Shown here: piece by piece, positions 10,050-22,068 of the stretch
Layout of the letters: each line of letters opens with the position of its first letter
How positions within the stretch are numbered: the first letter of the stretch is position 1
Assembly: GCF_001942305.1 (NCBI RefSeq)
Contig: NZ_MKKE01000009.1
Location: 1 to 64,000 of the forward strand
Direction of reading: 5' to 3'
Length of the DNA: 64,000 nucleotides
Source of the DNA: Saccharomonospora sp. CUA-673
GTDB taxonomy: Bacteria > Actinomycetota > Actinomycetes > Mycobacteriales > Pseudonocardiaceae
The notes under the pieces: model-generated
Seen by the model: only the letters and a program-made list of their open reading frames with translations
What the model was told of the DNA's origin: nothing
Database searches by the model: none
Program-made: the position numbers and the translations under genes

Positions 10050-10072
10050 CTCCCGAGGGCCCCATGGTCGCG
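10050..10072. repeat. Half copy of the CCCGAGGGCCCCATGG palindromic repeat
   Basis: Six bases after the tsaD stop, CTCCCGAGGGCCCCATGG continues into TCGCG. It matches the left arm of the elements at 19846-19900 and 26522-26604, but no right arm follows. It is either a decayed copy or one shortened by an internal deletion. Confidence 0.65.
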
Positions 10073-10169
10073 CCCACCCGTCGCCCGACCACCGCCCCCC
10101 AACGACGCGCTGACGCGCGGCTGCGCCTGATGCGACTAATGTTCCCTTCGCTCTGTGTGAGGAGGTGTC

Positions 10170-11015
10170 GTGACGGGTGAGTTCCGGCGGGCCGGCGCGT
10201 GGCCGCAGCTCGAGATTCGGCGTAGCTGCACGGAGAACTCCTGCTACCGGCCGCACAGCCACGACACGGTGTCGATCGGGCTCATCGACGAGGGCACGTC
10301 CGTGTTCCGCGGCCCGCCCGGCGGCACGGTCCGCCTCCTGCCGGGCGACGTCGTCGTCATCCCCGCCGGGCACGTCCACGCCTGCAACCCCGACGCCGGA
10401 CGTTGGCGGTACCAGATGGTGCACCTCGACGAGACGTGGGCGGCGTCCCTGCTGGACCGCGACGACCCGTCGAGCCGTGCCTTGATGAACGAGGTCCGGG
10501 TGCTGCGGCGCCCCGACCTGCACCGCCGCATCAGCGAGGCCTGCGACGCGATCCTCACCCTCGACCCCGCGACCGACACCGACCCCGACACCGATCCGGA
10601 CGTCCACCTCGCCCCGGTCCTGCGTGCCGTGGCGGCGGCCGCGCCGGATCACGTCGTGCCCGACGGCACCGACGCCGCCCTGCGCGCCCGCCTGCGGCCC
10701 GTGCTGGAACGCCTCCGCGGTGACGAGACGAACCCGCCGCTCGACGAACTCGCCCGGCTGGTCGGGTTGAGCCGCGGAGAGCTCGTCCGCGCGGTGCGCC
10801 GCGCGACCGGGCTGAGCCCGCTGGCCTGGCGGCAGAACGCCCGCATCGTGCGCGCCCGCAATCTGCTGCGCGCGGGCAGGCCGATCGCCGACACCGCGCA
10901 GGCCCTCGGCTTCACCGATCAGAGCCACTTCCACCGGGTGTTCCGCGCGCACGTCGCCGCGTCACCCGGCGTCTACCGCGGGCGGGCGCACGAACGTACA
11001 AGACCCACGGCCTGA
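10170..11015 (+). CDS. AraC-family regulator
   Basis: 281 residues. Cupin-type sensing domain at the N-terminus (YRPHSHDTVSIGLIDEGTS, GDVVVIPAGHVHACNP) and a C-terminal pair of helix-turn-helix motifs (LDELARLVGLSRGELVRAVRR, then ADTAQALGFTDQSHFHRVFR). GTG start at 10170 follows GAGGAGGTGTC. The LysE exporter starts 53 bases after its stop on the same strand. AraC-LysE pairs are common, and the regulator probably controls the exporter in response to an amino acid or similar small molecule (inference). Confidence 0.88.
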   Translation: MTGEFRRAGAWPQLEIRRSCTENSCYRPHSHDTVSIGLIDEGTSVFRGPPGGTVRLLPGDVVVIPAGHVHACNPDAGRWRYQMVHLDETWAASLLDRDDPSSRALMNEVRVLRRPDLHRRISEACDAILTLDPATDTDPDTDPDVHLAPVLRAVAAAAPDHVVPDGTDAALRARLRPVLERLRGDETNPPLDELARLVGLSRGELVRAVRRATGLSPLAWRQNARIVRARNLLRAGRPIADTAQALGFTDQSHFHRVFRAHVAASPGVYRGRAHERTRPTA

Positions 11016-11068
11016 GCGCTCCGCATGCTCGGCGCGTCCCAACGCCGCCGAGTGTCACGTGAGGAGAC

Positions 11069-11700
11069 ATGGAGCAGTTCGCCGCGGTCGCCGCCGCGCA
11101 TTTCCTCGCCCTGCTGATTCCCGGGGTCGACTTCGTCCTGATCGCCCGCACCGCGCTGGTGACCGGCCGGCGCCGGGCCGTCGCCGTGTGCCTGGGGATC
11201 GCGGGCGCCAACGGAATTCTCATCGCCGCCGCGTTCTCCGGCGTGGCACTGCTGTCGCATCCCGTGCTGCTCGGAGCCGTCCAGGCGGCGGGCGGGGCGT
11301 TCCTGGTGTTCGTCGGGGTGGTGTTCGTGCGGTCGAAGGTGCGGATCGACCTCGGCGACGGTGCACGCGCCGGGGCCGCGGCGGCCGACGGGCGTGTGTG
11401 GTGGCGCGCCGTCGGCCTCGGACTCGCGTCGGGGTTGCTGAACCCGAAGAACGCGCTGTTCTACGTCAGTCTCGCCGCTGCCGTCGCGGCCGCGCCGGCG
11501 CCGGCGTTGGTGGCGTACGGCGCGTGGATGGTGACGGTCGTGCTCGCCTGGGACGTGTTCGTCGCCGTCGTACTCGGCTCGCGCCGGGCGTTGGCGAGGA
11601 TGGACCGCGCCCTGCCGTGGTTGACGGCGATCGCGGGCGGATTCCTCGTCCTGTTCGCGCCGGAATGCTCGCCGACCTCGCCGCCGAGTTCCTACGGTGA
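11069..11700 (+). CDS. LysE/RhtB-family exporter
   Basis: Membrane protein of about 210 residues with five or six hydrophobic segments and the LysE signature LLIPGVDFVLIARTALVTGRR near the N-terminus, plus GLLNPKNALFYVSLAA in the middle. It exports amino acids or related metabolites. One base is missing near 11662 (VLFAAGML); past it the protein ends at TGA 11698-11700. Left uncorrected, the frame adds an unrelated arginine-rich tail. GTGAGGAGACATG gives a good ribosome site. Convergent with the next gene. Confidence 0.85.
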
Positions 11701-11766
11701 ACACCGCCTCGCGTCCCGAACCCGATACAGCCCGCCAAGGCCGATCACGGGCGAGGGATGCCGGGT

Positions 11767-12954
11767 TCAGAGCCCGAGCCGGACGGCGGCGCGAATCGCC
11801 GGGCCGAGCATGCCGGACGGGCCCCGGCGGGGCAGGGCGTCGATGCGGTGAGAACGCCGGAGCAGGCCGTCGAGATCGCCGTTCCGGACATGGTGGGCGA
11901 CGTGGAGCGCGGCGAGCTGGTGGGTGTCCATCGCGCTGTGCCCGTTGCTGGGCAGGTCGACGAGGGTGGCGCGAGAAAGCAACGACACGGCGCGTTCGGC
12001 GATCGGCCGCGGGGTGCGCAGATCGCGCGCGCCGGAGACGACCGCCGTCGGCCACGTGAACGTCGGCAACGCGGCGGGCAGATCGACCGGATCGCCCCGG
12101 AAGGGCGGCGCGTCCGGGTGGGCGGCGGCCGCCGCGAACGCCTGCTGAGGATCGAGCGGCAGGCCGTCCGGGTTCGCACCGAACCCGAGCGTGCCGTGCG
12201 TGATGCCCGCGACCAGGTCGAACTCGGCGACGAACGGCTGGTTCCGGCCCTCGCGTTCGCCCGCGCCGAGCGACGCGATCCACTGCCACGTACGCCCGGC
12301 CCGTCCGCGGAGCCGCGCTTCGAGGAGCCGTTCGAGCGTCTCCGGGCCCGCGAACTCGTGGACGACCTGCACGACGCCCCCGACCCCGGCGGCACCGTGC
12401 CCATCGGGTGCGCCCGCCGCGAGGACCTCGCGCACCAGGGCGGGCAGGCGCCCACGGCCGTGCAACAACAGTTCCCGCCGGTACTCCCGGACCGTGTCGC
12501 GGTCGGCGGCCGAGAGTACGGGGGAGTCGAGGACCATCCCCGCGACCCGGCCGGGGTGCCGCACCCCGAAGACCTGGGCCAGGTAGGAGCCGTATGACGT
12601 GCCGTAGACGACGGCGCGTTCGACTCCCTCCCGGTCGAGCACCGCGGCGAGGTCGTCGGCCGCCGCTTCGACCGTCACCTCCGGAACCGTCAGTTCCCTG
12701 TCGTCGCGGTGCATGCGGGACAGGCCGACGCCGCGGTGTTCCATCATGAGCACGTCGAGCCCGCGGACGACGGCGTGTTTGCGCAGTCGGTGGTACAGGA
12801 ACACCGACGCGAGTCCCGGCCCTCCCGGTAACAGCACGACCGGGGTGCCGTTCGACGGCGCGGGACGCACGTAGGCGATCCGGGCGCCGTCGCCCGCCTC
12901 GGCGATGCGGGAGTCGTACCGTTCGGCGGCCTTCCGGGCGCGCTCGGTCCTCAT
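11767..12954 (-). CDS. Alpha/beta hydrolase, proline iminopeptidase-like
   Basis: 395 residues, intact. It has LLPGGPGLASVFLYHRL (HGGPG-type oxyanion loop), DVLMMEHRGVGLS, nucleophile YGTSYGSYLAQVF (GxSxG), the acid in VSGARDLRTPRP and catalytic His in PSNGHSAMD. This arrangement resembles the S33 prolyl aminopeptidase/tripeptidyl peptidase group. No signal peptide is seen, so probably cytoplasmic. Start ATG 12954-12952 chosen because the domain begins soon after and the region upstream holds the groESL promoter; the frame is open further upstream. Confidence 0.8.
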   Translation of the reverse strand: MRTERARKAAERYDSRIAEAGDGARIAYVRPAPSNGTPVVLLPGGPGLASVFLYHRLRKHAVVRGLDVLMMEHRGVGLSRMHRDDRELTVPEVTVEAAADDLAAVLDREGVERAVVYGTSYGSYLAQVFGVRHPGRVAGMVLDSPVLSAADRDTVREYRRELLLHGRGRLPALVREVLAAGAPDGHGAAGVGGVVQVVHEFAGPETLERLLEARLRGRAGRTWQWIASLGAGEREGRNQPFVAEFDLVAGITHGTLGFGANPDGLPLDPQQAFAAAAAHPDAPPFRGDPVDLPAALPTFTWPTAVVSGARDLRTPRPIAERAVSLLSRATLVDLPSNGHSAMDTHQLAALHVAHHVRNGDLDGLLRRSHRIDALPRRGPSGMLGPAIRAAVRLGL

Positions 12955-13023
12955 GCCCGCCCACCGTACAGCCCGCCCGGTCGGTTCCGTGCGCAGCGAG
13001 GTGACCAGGGCGGATACCCCTGG

Positions 13024-13058
13024 TTGCGCGGCTAGCACTCCCATGGCTAGAGTGCTAA
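13024..13058 (+). promoter_or_regulatory. groESL promoter with CIRCE operator
   Basis: CTAGCACTC (13032-13040), a 9-base spacer, then GAGTGCTAA (13050-13058): the CIRCE inverted repeat bound by HrcA. A -35 like TTGCGC (13024-13029) and a -10 like TAGAGT (13048-13053) with 18-base spacing overlap the operator, which fits direct repression. Confidence 0.93.
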
Positions 13059-13163
13059 TTACACGGCACCCAACACGCCCCGGCACCCGCGACGGCGGGG
13101 TGGTAGGCGCCGTACTCAATAGGTACCTGCCAACGCTTTCTTCGACCCGTGGAGGTCAACCCG

Positions 13164-13457
13164 GTGAGCGTGAACATCAAACCGCTCGAGGACAAGATTG
13201 TTGTCCAGAGGAGCGAGGCCGAGGAGACGACGGCTTCCGGTCTCGTCATCCCCGACACCGCTAAGGAAAAGCCCCAGGAGGGCAAGGTTCTGGCCGTGGG
13301 CCCGGGCCGTGTCGACGAGAAGGGCAACCGCGTCCCCGTGGACGTGAACGAGGGTGACGTCGTCATCTACTCCAAGTACGGCGGCACCGAGGTCACGTAC
13401 AACGGCGAGGAGTACTTGATCCTGTCCGCCCGCGACGTGCTGGCCGTCGTCAACTGA
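13164..13457 (+). CDS. groES: Co-chaperonin GroES
   Basis: 97 residues, intact: lid of the GroEL folding chamber. It shows [23 protein letters not shown] with the mobile loop, [27 protein letters not shown] and the C-terminal [18 protein letters not shown] at 13164 is preceded by GGAGG 10-14 bases upstream. First gene behind the CIRCE operator. It is followed 84 bases later by groEL, with a GC-rich inverted repeat (CGCCCCGG/CCGGGGGTCGGGGCG) in the gap that may trim or stabilise the message. Confidence 0.97.
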   Translation: MSVNIKPLEDKIVVQRSEAEETTASGLVIPDTAKEKPQEGKVLAVGPGRVDEKGNRVPVDVNEGDVVIYSKYGGTEVTYNGEEYLILSARDVLAVVN

Positions 13458-13496
13458 GACGACCCGCGTATGCGCAGCGCCCCGGGCCCCGCATGA

Positions 13497-15152
<1,656 letters not shown>

Positions 15153-15171
15153 CGCCTCCACGCAGAAACAC

Positions 15172-15210
15172 CACAGGGGCGGCACTCCCACCGGGGGTGC
15201 CGCCCCTGTT
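15172..15210 (+). terminator. Hairpin terminator after groEL
   Basis: ACAGGGGCGGCAC pairs with GTGCCGCCCCTGT around a short loop, 20 bases past the groEL stop. Confidence 0.85.
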
Positions 15211-15345
15211 GGGAGTTACGGCCGCTTTTCGTGCGGAGTGTTTCCCCGATCGGTTTCGCGGCCGGTCCGGTATCGCATGCGGCGTAGAAGTGTCGGACGA
15301 TAAACGTTTCGCGGGGAAGTACTTAGCGTGGAAGACAATGCGGGC

Positions 15346-15386
15346 AAAAGAAAGGGACGCCCGCCCGGGGCGTCCCTTTCTTCTTC
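15346..15386. terminator. Bidirectional hairpin downstream of whiB3
   Basis: AAAGAAAGGGACGCCC pairs with GGGCGTCCCTTTCTT. Pyrimidine tracts on both strands make it usable from either side. It lies between groEL and the convergent whiB3 gene, 25 bases past the latter's stop. Confidence 0.85.
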
Positions 15387-15410
15387 CCCCTCGGGAATCG
15401 CGAATATGCC

Positions 15411-15709
15411 TCAGCTTGTCAGGGTCAGCGTACGCCGGTCCTGTCGGATGATGTGCTCCCGTTCGCTTTCCGACAATCCGCCCCACACCCCATAGGCTCA
15501 TGGACCGCCAGTGCGTGCTCCCGGCACAGCTCCAACACCGGACACGATCGGCATACCGCCTTTGCCCTGGCCTCCCTGCGAGCCCTGGCCGGCCCTCGTT
15601 CGCCGTCCGGGTGGAAGAACGAGGCGCTGTCCATCCCTCTGCAGGACCCCTCGAGCTGCCAATCCCAGATATCTGCATTCGGACCGGGAAGCCGGCGAAT
15701 ATCGGCCAT
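15411..15709 (-). CDS. whiB3: WhiB-family iron-sulfur regulator (WhiB3/WhiD type)
   Basis: About 99 residues. Four cysteines at 23, 53, 56 and 62 (C-x29-C-x2-C-x5-C) hold the [4Fe-4S] cluster. LPGPNADIWDWQLEGSCRGM at the N-terminus is typical of WhiB3/WhiD rather than other WhiB proteins. The GVWGG turn and basic C-terminus (GLSESEREHIIRQDRR) appear only after restoring one C near 15498 (HEPYGVWGG); the stop is then at 15411. Start ATG 15709-15707. Known role: redox-sensing partner of the principal sigma factor. groEL-whiB3-bldM-sigD order is conserved. Confidence 0.92.
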
Positions 15710-15930
15710 CGGGTGCCCCCTTGCTCACAGTCCGGTTCCACGCGAACCGGAGTTGCTGCGGCTACTCCATTTGGTGCAACGAGGTGCACGTTAGGAGTGT
15801 GGGAAAAGTTGTTCAAGGGATCTGCGCCGATTCATTCTTTAGGCATCCCCCAGTGGTGTGATGGACGACACAGAGTGGGTTTCGGGTCGCCGGATTCGGC
15901 GACCACTCCCACGAAGGGCAGGATGCTCGC

Positions 15931-16989
15931 GTGACGATGGTGACGCTTGAGAGCCGGTTGCGCCAGTTGGCGTTCGGTGACGTCCCCGAACCGGGGGCCG
16001 ACCCGGGTCACCGGATCGTTGGTGCGGCCCGCACGGATCGTGAGCGCTGGCTCGCCGCGGTCGCCCTCGGTGCCCGCGGGCACTACGCCGCGGCTGCCAC
16101 GCTCCTCGAGTCCCTGATGCGCTCCGCCGGTGTCCGAACGGGTCGCCGACCTGCGGTTCTGTCGTCCCTTGCCCTCAGTGCGCTCGCCTCGCACCGGCGG
16201 CAGCTCGGCGGGCACAGGGCGGCGATGCGACTCGACGGCATCGCCCTGGCCCGCGTCGGAGGCCTCGAGCCCCCGCCGCAGGCGGATGTTCCGCGCGGGC
16301 ACGGCGGGGACGGCTGGGACGGCGGGGATGTCGACGGGGTCGACGCCGTCGGCGCGTGGGCGGACGCCGTGCTCGGCCTCGCCGCCGACCACCTCGGCAC
16401 CGGACGACCCGATCTGGCCCGCGGACTGGTCGCCCGCGTCCGCACCGTCGAACCCGTCCTGCCCTGGCGCTCGCGCGTGCGCGCGAACTGGGTGGGTGCC
16501 GAGGCCGCATTGGTCGCGGGCGATGCCGCCGCGCCTGCCGATCGCCGAACGTGCGCTCGCGGTCCTCGACGAGCCCCCCGCCGACAGGGACGACGACGGT
16601 AGGGGCGCCGACAGGGACGGGACGCCGTCGCGGTCCGGGGCGCTCCCCGCAGGGCGCCGCGGCATCGGGCGAAGTCGGCACTCGTCGTCGCCGCCGCACT
16701 GGTGGCCGGGGGCGGCGACGCGCGGCGGGCCGGATCGCTCGTGACGTCCGCGCTCGAGACGATCGAGGCGCACGGCTTCCGGTCGCTGTCGTGGCCGGCC
16801 CACCTCCTCGCCGCCGACCTTGCCGACGGTGCTGCCGGCGGCGGGTCGTCACGCACGGCGACAGGCGGGTCGGCCGGGACGGCGGACGAGCATCGACGCC
16901 GGGCCACGTGTGAGGTACACGCACTGTTACGCAGCGCTGATCCCGAGGCGCGCAGACTCGCGGTGGCCTCGCCGTGGATCCCGAACTGA
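15931..16989 (+). CDS. Conserved hypothetical between whiB3 and bldM/sigD
   Basis: About 353 residues once two junctions are repaired: a CG dinucleotide lost near 16530 (GDAA-RLPIAERAL) and one G near 16615 (DRDG-DAVAV). The product is alpha-helical and Ala/Arg-rich with repeats suggestive of a TPR-like solenoid (GARGHYAAAATLLESLM, PDLARGLVARVRTVEP, RRAGSLVTSALETIEAHGF). No enzyme motif or membrane segment is seen. The position matches the hypothetical gene next to whiB3 and sigD in mycobacteria (Rv3415c, from memory). Function unknown. GTG start at 15931 follows GAAGGGCAGG. Confidence 0.7.
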
Positions 16990-17119
16990 CAGGTGGAGCC
17001 CACGTTCCGGCATCCGGGTCAGAGAAATTTCAAAAAAGCCACCAGATCGTGTCAAGGTCCGGCCTAAAGCGTCCGATAGTGGGGGTAGTACGTCACCCGG
17101 CTGCAGGAAGGAACCCCCC

Positions 17120-17716
17120 GTGACAACGGTCTTGATCTGCGACGACCGACGCAGTGTCCGTGAAGGGCTCACCCGTGTGATGTCCGCTGTGCCCGGCGTC
17201 AGTCGCATCGACTGTGTAGCGCACGGTGACGAGTTGCTGGCCCGCTACTCGCGGCAGCCGGTCGACGTCGTGCTCGTCGGCACGCAGCGTGCCGTGCCGA
17301 CCGGCGTCGAAGCGACCCGTCGTCTCGTGTCCGCGAACCCGCAGGCCAACGTGATCGTGTTCGGCGCCCCGGACGACGCGGGCAGCATCGCCGCGGCGAT
17401 CGCGGGCGGTGCGCGCGGCTACCTGCGCTGGGACGCCTCGCGTCCCGAGCTCGTCGCCGCGCTCGCGCACACGCTCGCCAGCACCTCCGTGCCCGCCCAG
17501 CGGCAGCCCGCCGACCCGGGCGTGCAGCTCACCGAGCGCGAACTGCAGGTGCTGCGTGGGATGGCGCAGGGCAAGAGCAACGGGCAGATCGGCCGCGAGC
17601 TGTACCTGTCCGAGGACACCGTGAAGACCCACGCCCGCCGGCTGTTCCGCAAGCTCGGCGTGCGCGACCGCGCGCAGGCCGTGGCCCACGGCTTCCGTCG
17701 CGGCCTGGTGGCCTGA
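17120..17716 (+). CDS. bldM: BldM-type orphan response regulator with atypical receiver
   Basis: 198 residues: receiver-like domain (1-120) and LuxR-type HTH (LTERELQVLRGMAQGKSNGQIGRELYLSEDTVKTHARRLFRKLG, residues about 138-180). The HTH and the order whiD-bldM-sigD-guaB match Streptomyces BldM. The receiver keeps the acidic pair (ICDDR), but the phosphoacceptor Asp position reads Gly (VLVGTQ) and the conserved Lys is Trp (YLRWDAS), so it should not be phosphorylated in the usual way. No sensor kinase gene is adjacent. GTG at 17120 follows AGGAAGG. Likely a developmental transcription factor. Confidence 0.85.
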   Translation: MTTVLICDDRRSVREGLTRVMSAVPGVSRIDCVAHGDELLARYSRQPVDVVLVGTQRAVPTGVEATRRLVSANPQANVIVFGAPDDAGSIAAAIAGGARGYLRWDASRPELVAALAHTLASTSVPAQRQPADPGVQLTERELQVLRGMAQGKSNGQIGRELYLSEDTVKTHARRLFRKLGVRDRAQAVAHGFRRGLVA

Positions 17717-18101
17717 GCACCGACGTCCGGGAGAGCACCGGAGTTCGGGGCGGGAGAGTTTCGTAGCTCACATCCGCCACCGACGACAAACCAGCACCAC
17801 CCCGCAGCCGGGGACCACAGCGGACGGGGCGCGGCATGCCTGCATGCCGCGCCCCGTTGTACTGTGAACCGCGCCCACGACGCGGCCTGCGACAGTTTGC
17901 CGGGATTGCGCTTCATCCAGCGGATTCCCGGGGTTCGGAGGGGACGTGGGACGCGTCACGCGCGCGTGCGTGCGCTCGGAACTCACGCCGAACACAGGGC
18001 GCGGCCAGGTAGTGTGGTCGCATCACCGGCGTGAGGGACGCTGAGGCCCGCACGCCGCTTTTCATGCACACCGAGACGTAACACCGGGATCGTTGTCTGC
18101 G
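17717..18101 (+). other. Intergenic region bldM-sigD
   Basis: 385 bases without a convincing gene. It holds the bldM terminator (17824-17857) and, further on, the presumed sigD promoter (a TAGTGT -10-like hexamer near 18011). Nothing else recognised. Confidence 0.6.
17824..17857 (+). terminator. Strong hairpin after bldM
   Basis: ACGGGGCGCGGCATG and CATGCCGCGCCCCGT are perfect complements around a 4-base loop, followed by TGT. Confidence 0.85.
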
Positions 18102-18673
18102 ATGGCCACTGTGGGGGATGGACTGGACGAGTCAGTCGCCGCCGCTGTTGAGGGAGATCAGCAAGCGGTAGAGCGACTGCTCGCTTCGATCCGTCCCCTT
18201 GTGGTGCGGTACTGCCGCGCCCGAGTTGGAAGGCAGGAGCGTTCGTACGCTTCGGCAGACGACGTGGCCCAGGAGGTGTGTCTCGCGGTGCTGACCGCAT
18301 TGCCCTCCTACCGCGACCAGGGACGTCCGTTCCTGCTTTCGTCTACGGGATCGCCGCCCACAAGGTGGCCGACGCCCACCGCGCCGCCGCCAGGAACAAG
18401 GCGGAGCCGGTCGCCGAGGTGCCGGACGAGATGGAGCGCGACGTCGGGCCCGAGCAGTTCGCCATCCAGGGCGAGCTGAACGAGCGCATGACGAAGCTGC
18501 TGCAGGTCCTGCCGGAGAAACAACGCGAGATCGTGGTGTTGCGTGTGGTCGTCGGACTCTCCGCGGAGGAGACCGCCGAAGCCGTGGGTTCGACCCCCGG
18601 CGCGGTCCGGGTCGCCCAGCACCGTGCTCTCGCGCGGCTGCGCAAGGTGCTGGCCGCAGAGGAGGTGGTCTGA
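18102..18673 (+). CDS. sigD: RNA polymerase sigma factor SigD (ECF)
   Basis: About 190 residues. Region 2: RYCRARVGRQERSYASADDVAQEVCLAVLTALPSYRD (split in text as region 2.1-2.4). Region 4: LPEKQREIVVLRVVVGLSAEETAEAVGSTPGAVRVAQHRALARLR. One G is missing near 18338 (RPFL-AFVYGIAAHKVADA); either side is clearly the same sigma factor. ATG 18102 chosen; a TTG nine bases upstream is the alternative. The stop is immediately followed by rsdA, whose product is the cognate anti-sigma factor. Confidence 0.92.
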
Positions 18674-19837
18674 GTGACGGAACACACCGGTCCCCACGGT
18701 CCGGCCGACGAGCCGGAGCGGGATGCCGACGCGGTCGAGGGCTCGGCGGGCGCCGAGCGCCCCGAGGGCACCGAGGGCAGCGACAACACCGACAGTGCCG
18801 ACAGTGCCGACAACGTCGAGCAGGTCGAGCACGTCGAGCAGGTCGAGGTCACCGGCGGCGCGGAGGTCACCGACCTGACCGCGGCCATCGAGGCTGCGCG
18901 CAACGGGTCGAACGGCACGCATCCCGTCGACGAGAGCGGCGAGACGTCCGGCGCGAGCGCCGTGGACGCCGCCGCCGTGGACCTGACCGTCGTGCAGGCC
19001 GACGACGTGCTGCTCAACGCGCTGGGCGGGCCCGACCCGCAGGCCGCCGACGAGCTGAGCGCGGACGAGCTGGGCGCGGTGCTGCTGGCGTGGCGCCGCG
19101 ACATCGACACCGAGCGGATCCCCGAGCTCGTCGACATCGACACGGCCGTCACCGAGATCAAGACCGCCGCGCTGGCCAGGAAGCACTCCGGCCGCGGACA
19201 CAAGCGCCGGTTCATGGTTCCCGTCGCCGCGGCCGCCGCCGTGCTGGCGATCGGCTTCACCGGCACGTCGCTGGCCGCGCGGGACGCGCAGCCCGGCGAC
19301 ACCCTGTGGGGCCTGAGCAAGGTCCTCTACGCCGACCACGCCCGATCCGTCGAGGCGGCGGCGTCGGTGCGGTCGTCGATGGACGAGGCGCGCCTCGCGA
19401 TGGCCTCCGACCGTTACGAGGAGGCGCGGAGCGCGCTGTCGAAGGCCGAGACCGACCTGCGGAACGTGACCTCCGACGAGGCCGAGCAGCTCAAGGCCCG
19501 GCACACGCAGCTGATGGCGCAGCTCGACGAGCGTCCGGACCCGGCCAACCCGGCTCCGCCGGAGTCGTCGGAGGACGAGGACTCGCAGCACCGGCCGACG
19601 TCGCCGGACGAGTCGCCGCGTCCGACCGACCCGTCGAGCCCGACGACCACGGACCCGTCCGACCCGACGACGACGGACCCGACGGACCCGACGACGACGG
19701 ACCCGGACGACTCGACGACGACGGATCCGGACGACTCGACCAGCACGACGCCGACGTCGCCGACCGACGAGAGCGGCAGCTCACCCGGCAGCAGCGGCTC
19801 GGACGAGTCGGGCCTGTTCGGCAGCGCCCCCAACTGA
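18674..19837 (+). CDS. rsdA: Anti-sigma-D factor RsdA
   Basis: 387 residues, intact. A cytoplasmic acidic N-region contains the sigma-binding stretch DDVLLNALGG...ELGAVLLAWRRDIDTERIPEL (about 112-158). One membrane segment (FMVPVAAAAAVLAIGFTGTS, about 179-200) follows. The extracytoplasmic part has a helical segment and a Pro/Asp/Thr/Ser tail of TTDPSDP-like repeats. RsdA is known to hold SigD until regulated proteolysis of the membrane protein. The GTG start abuts the sigD stop. A terminator-like palindrome follows. Confidence 0.9.
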   Translation: MTEHTGPHGPADEPERDADAVEGSAGAERPEGTEGSDNTDSADSADNVEQVEHVEQVEVTGGAEVTDLTAAIEAARNGSNGTHPVDESGETSGASAVDAAAVDLTVVQADDVLLNALGGPDPQAADELSADELGAVLLAWRRDIDTERIPELVDIDTAVTEIKTAALARKHSGRGHKRRFMVPVAAAAAVLAIGFTGTSLAARDAQPGDTLWGLSKVLYADHARSVEAAASVRSSMDEARLAMASDRYEEARSALSKAETDLRNVTSDEAEQLKARHTQLMAQLDERPDPANPAPPESSEDEDSQHRPTSPDESPRPTDPSSPTTTDPSDPTTTDPTDPTTTDPDDSTTTDPDDSTSTTPTSPTDESGSSPGSSGSDESGLFGSAPN

Positions 19838-19845
19838 CCGCTTCA

Positions 19846-19900
19846 AAGCACCCGAGGCATGGTCGCGTTGAACGCGCCATGGGGCCCTCGGGTGCTTTTT
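19846..19900 (+). terminator. Terminator made by the CCCGAGG-CATGG palindromic repeat
   Basis: AAAGCACCCGAGG (19846-19858) pairs with CCTCGGGTGCTTT, followed by TTT; inner arms CATGG and CCATG also pair. The left arm lacks four bases compared with the right. Sequence is shared with 26522-26604 and, in part, 10050-10072, so this is a repeat family used here as an rsdA terminator. Confidence 0.85.
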
Positions 19901-19937
19901 ACGGACGGAGGCTGTTCGCTCTGCGCGAACAGGACCC

Positions 19938-20333
19938 TCAGTAGGCGTTCTCGGTGGCGGTGATGCCGTCGGCGAAGCCGCGGCAGTAGTCCCACGTCAC
20001 ATAATCGGCGGGGTCCGGGTCGAACGCGGGTTCGTGCGGACGCATCCGGCCGTCGGCCAGCAACTGCTCCAGGCTCGCCTTCAGCAGATGCCAGTCGTGG
20101 TAGTGGGGCAGGTCGCACTCGCCGCAGTCCACGACGATTCCGCGCACCCCGCGAGGTTCGAGGAGCGCCTGGTAGACGGTCAGATCCGCGAGATCGGCGA
20201 GCAGCTCGGAACGCTCCTCGTCGGAGATCGGCTCTCCGATCGGTTCCTCGCGGTCGGCGATCTCCTTGGCGGGATCGTCGGGGTCGTCGGCGAATGGGTC
20301 TGGGGGCAACACGTCGTGCGGCACGCGCTGCAC
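19938..20333 (-). CDS. DUF5319 protein
   Basis: About 131 residues, intact. Conserved blocks [37 protein letters not shown] (a C-x2-C pair with following His) and [13 protein letters not shown] define DUF5319, found upstream of guaB in mycobacteria (Rv3412). Function unknown; the Cys/His residues may bind a metal. The start is uncertain: GTG at 20333 or 20324 fits the family N-terminus; an ATG at 20384 is also in frame. It is divergent from guaB with about 100 bases between. Confidence 0.82.
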   Translation of the reverse strand: MQRVPHDVLPPDPFADDPDDPAKEIADREEPIGEPISDEERSELLADLADLTVYQALLEPRGVRGIVVDCGECDLPHYHDWHLLKASLEQLLADGRMRPHEPAFDPDPADYVTWDYCRGFADGITATENAY

Positions 20334-20376
20334 GGTACCGGCTAGGTACCCGGGTGCGTCCAGATACCATCGATAA

Positions 20377-21991
<1,615 letters not shown>

Positions 21992-22068
21992 CCCGTCCCG
22001 CGTTCGCGGCGGTACGGGAAACCAGGGGAGACAGGCGCTCGAACGCGGGCGCTGGAGAGGACTGACAC

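Noticed and set aside
8493-10130. RimI extended as one frame through tsaD
   Set aside because: After residue 145 the frame becomes Arg/Gly-rich shadow of tsaD. Restoring one C at 8931 ends rimI at the tsaD start.
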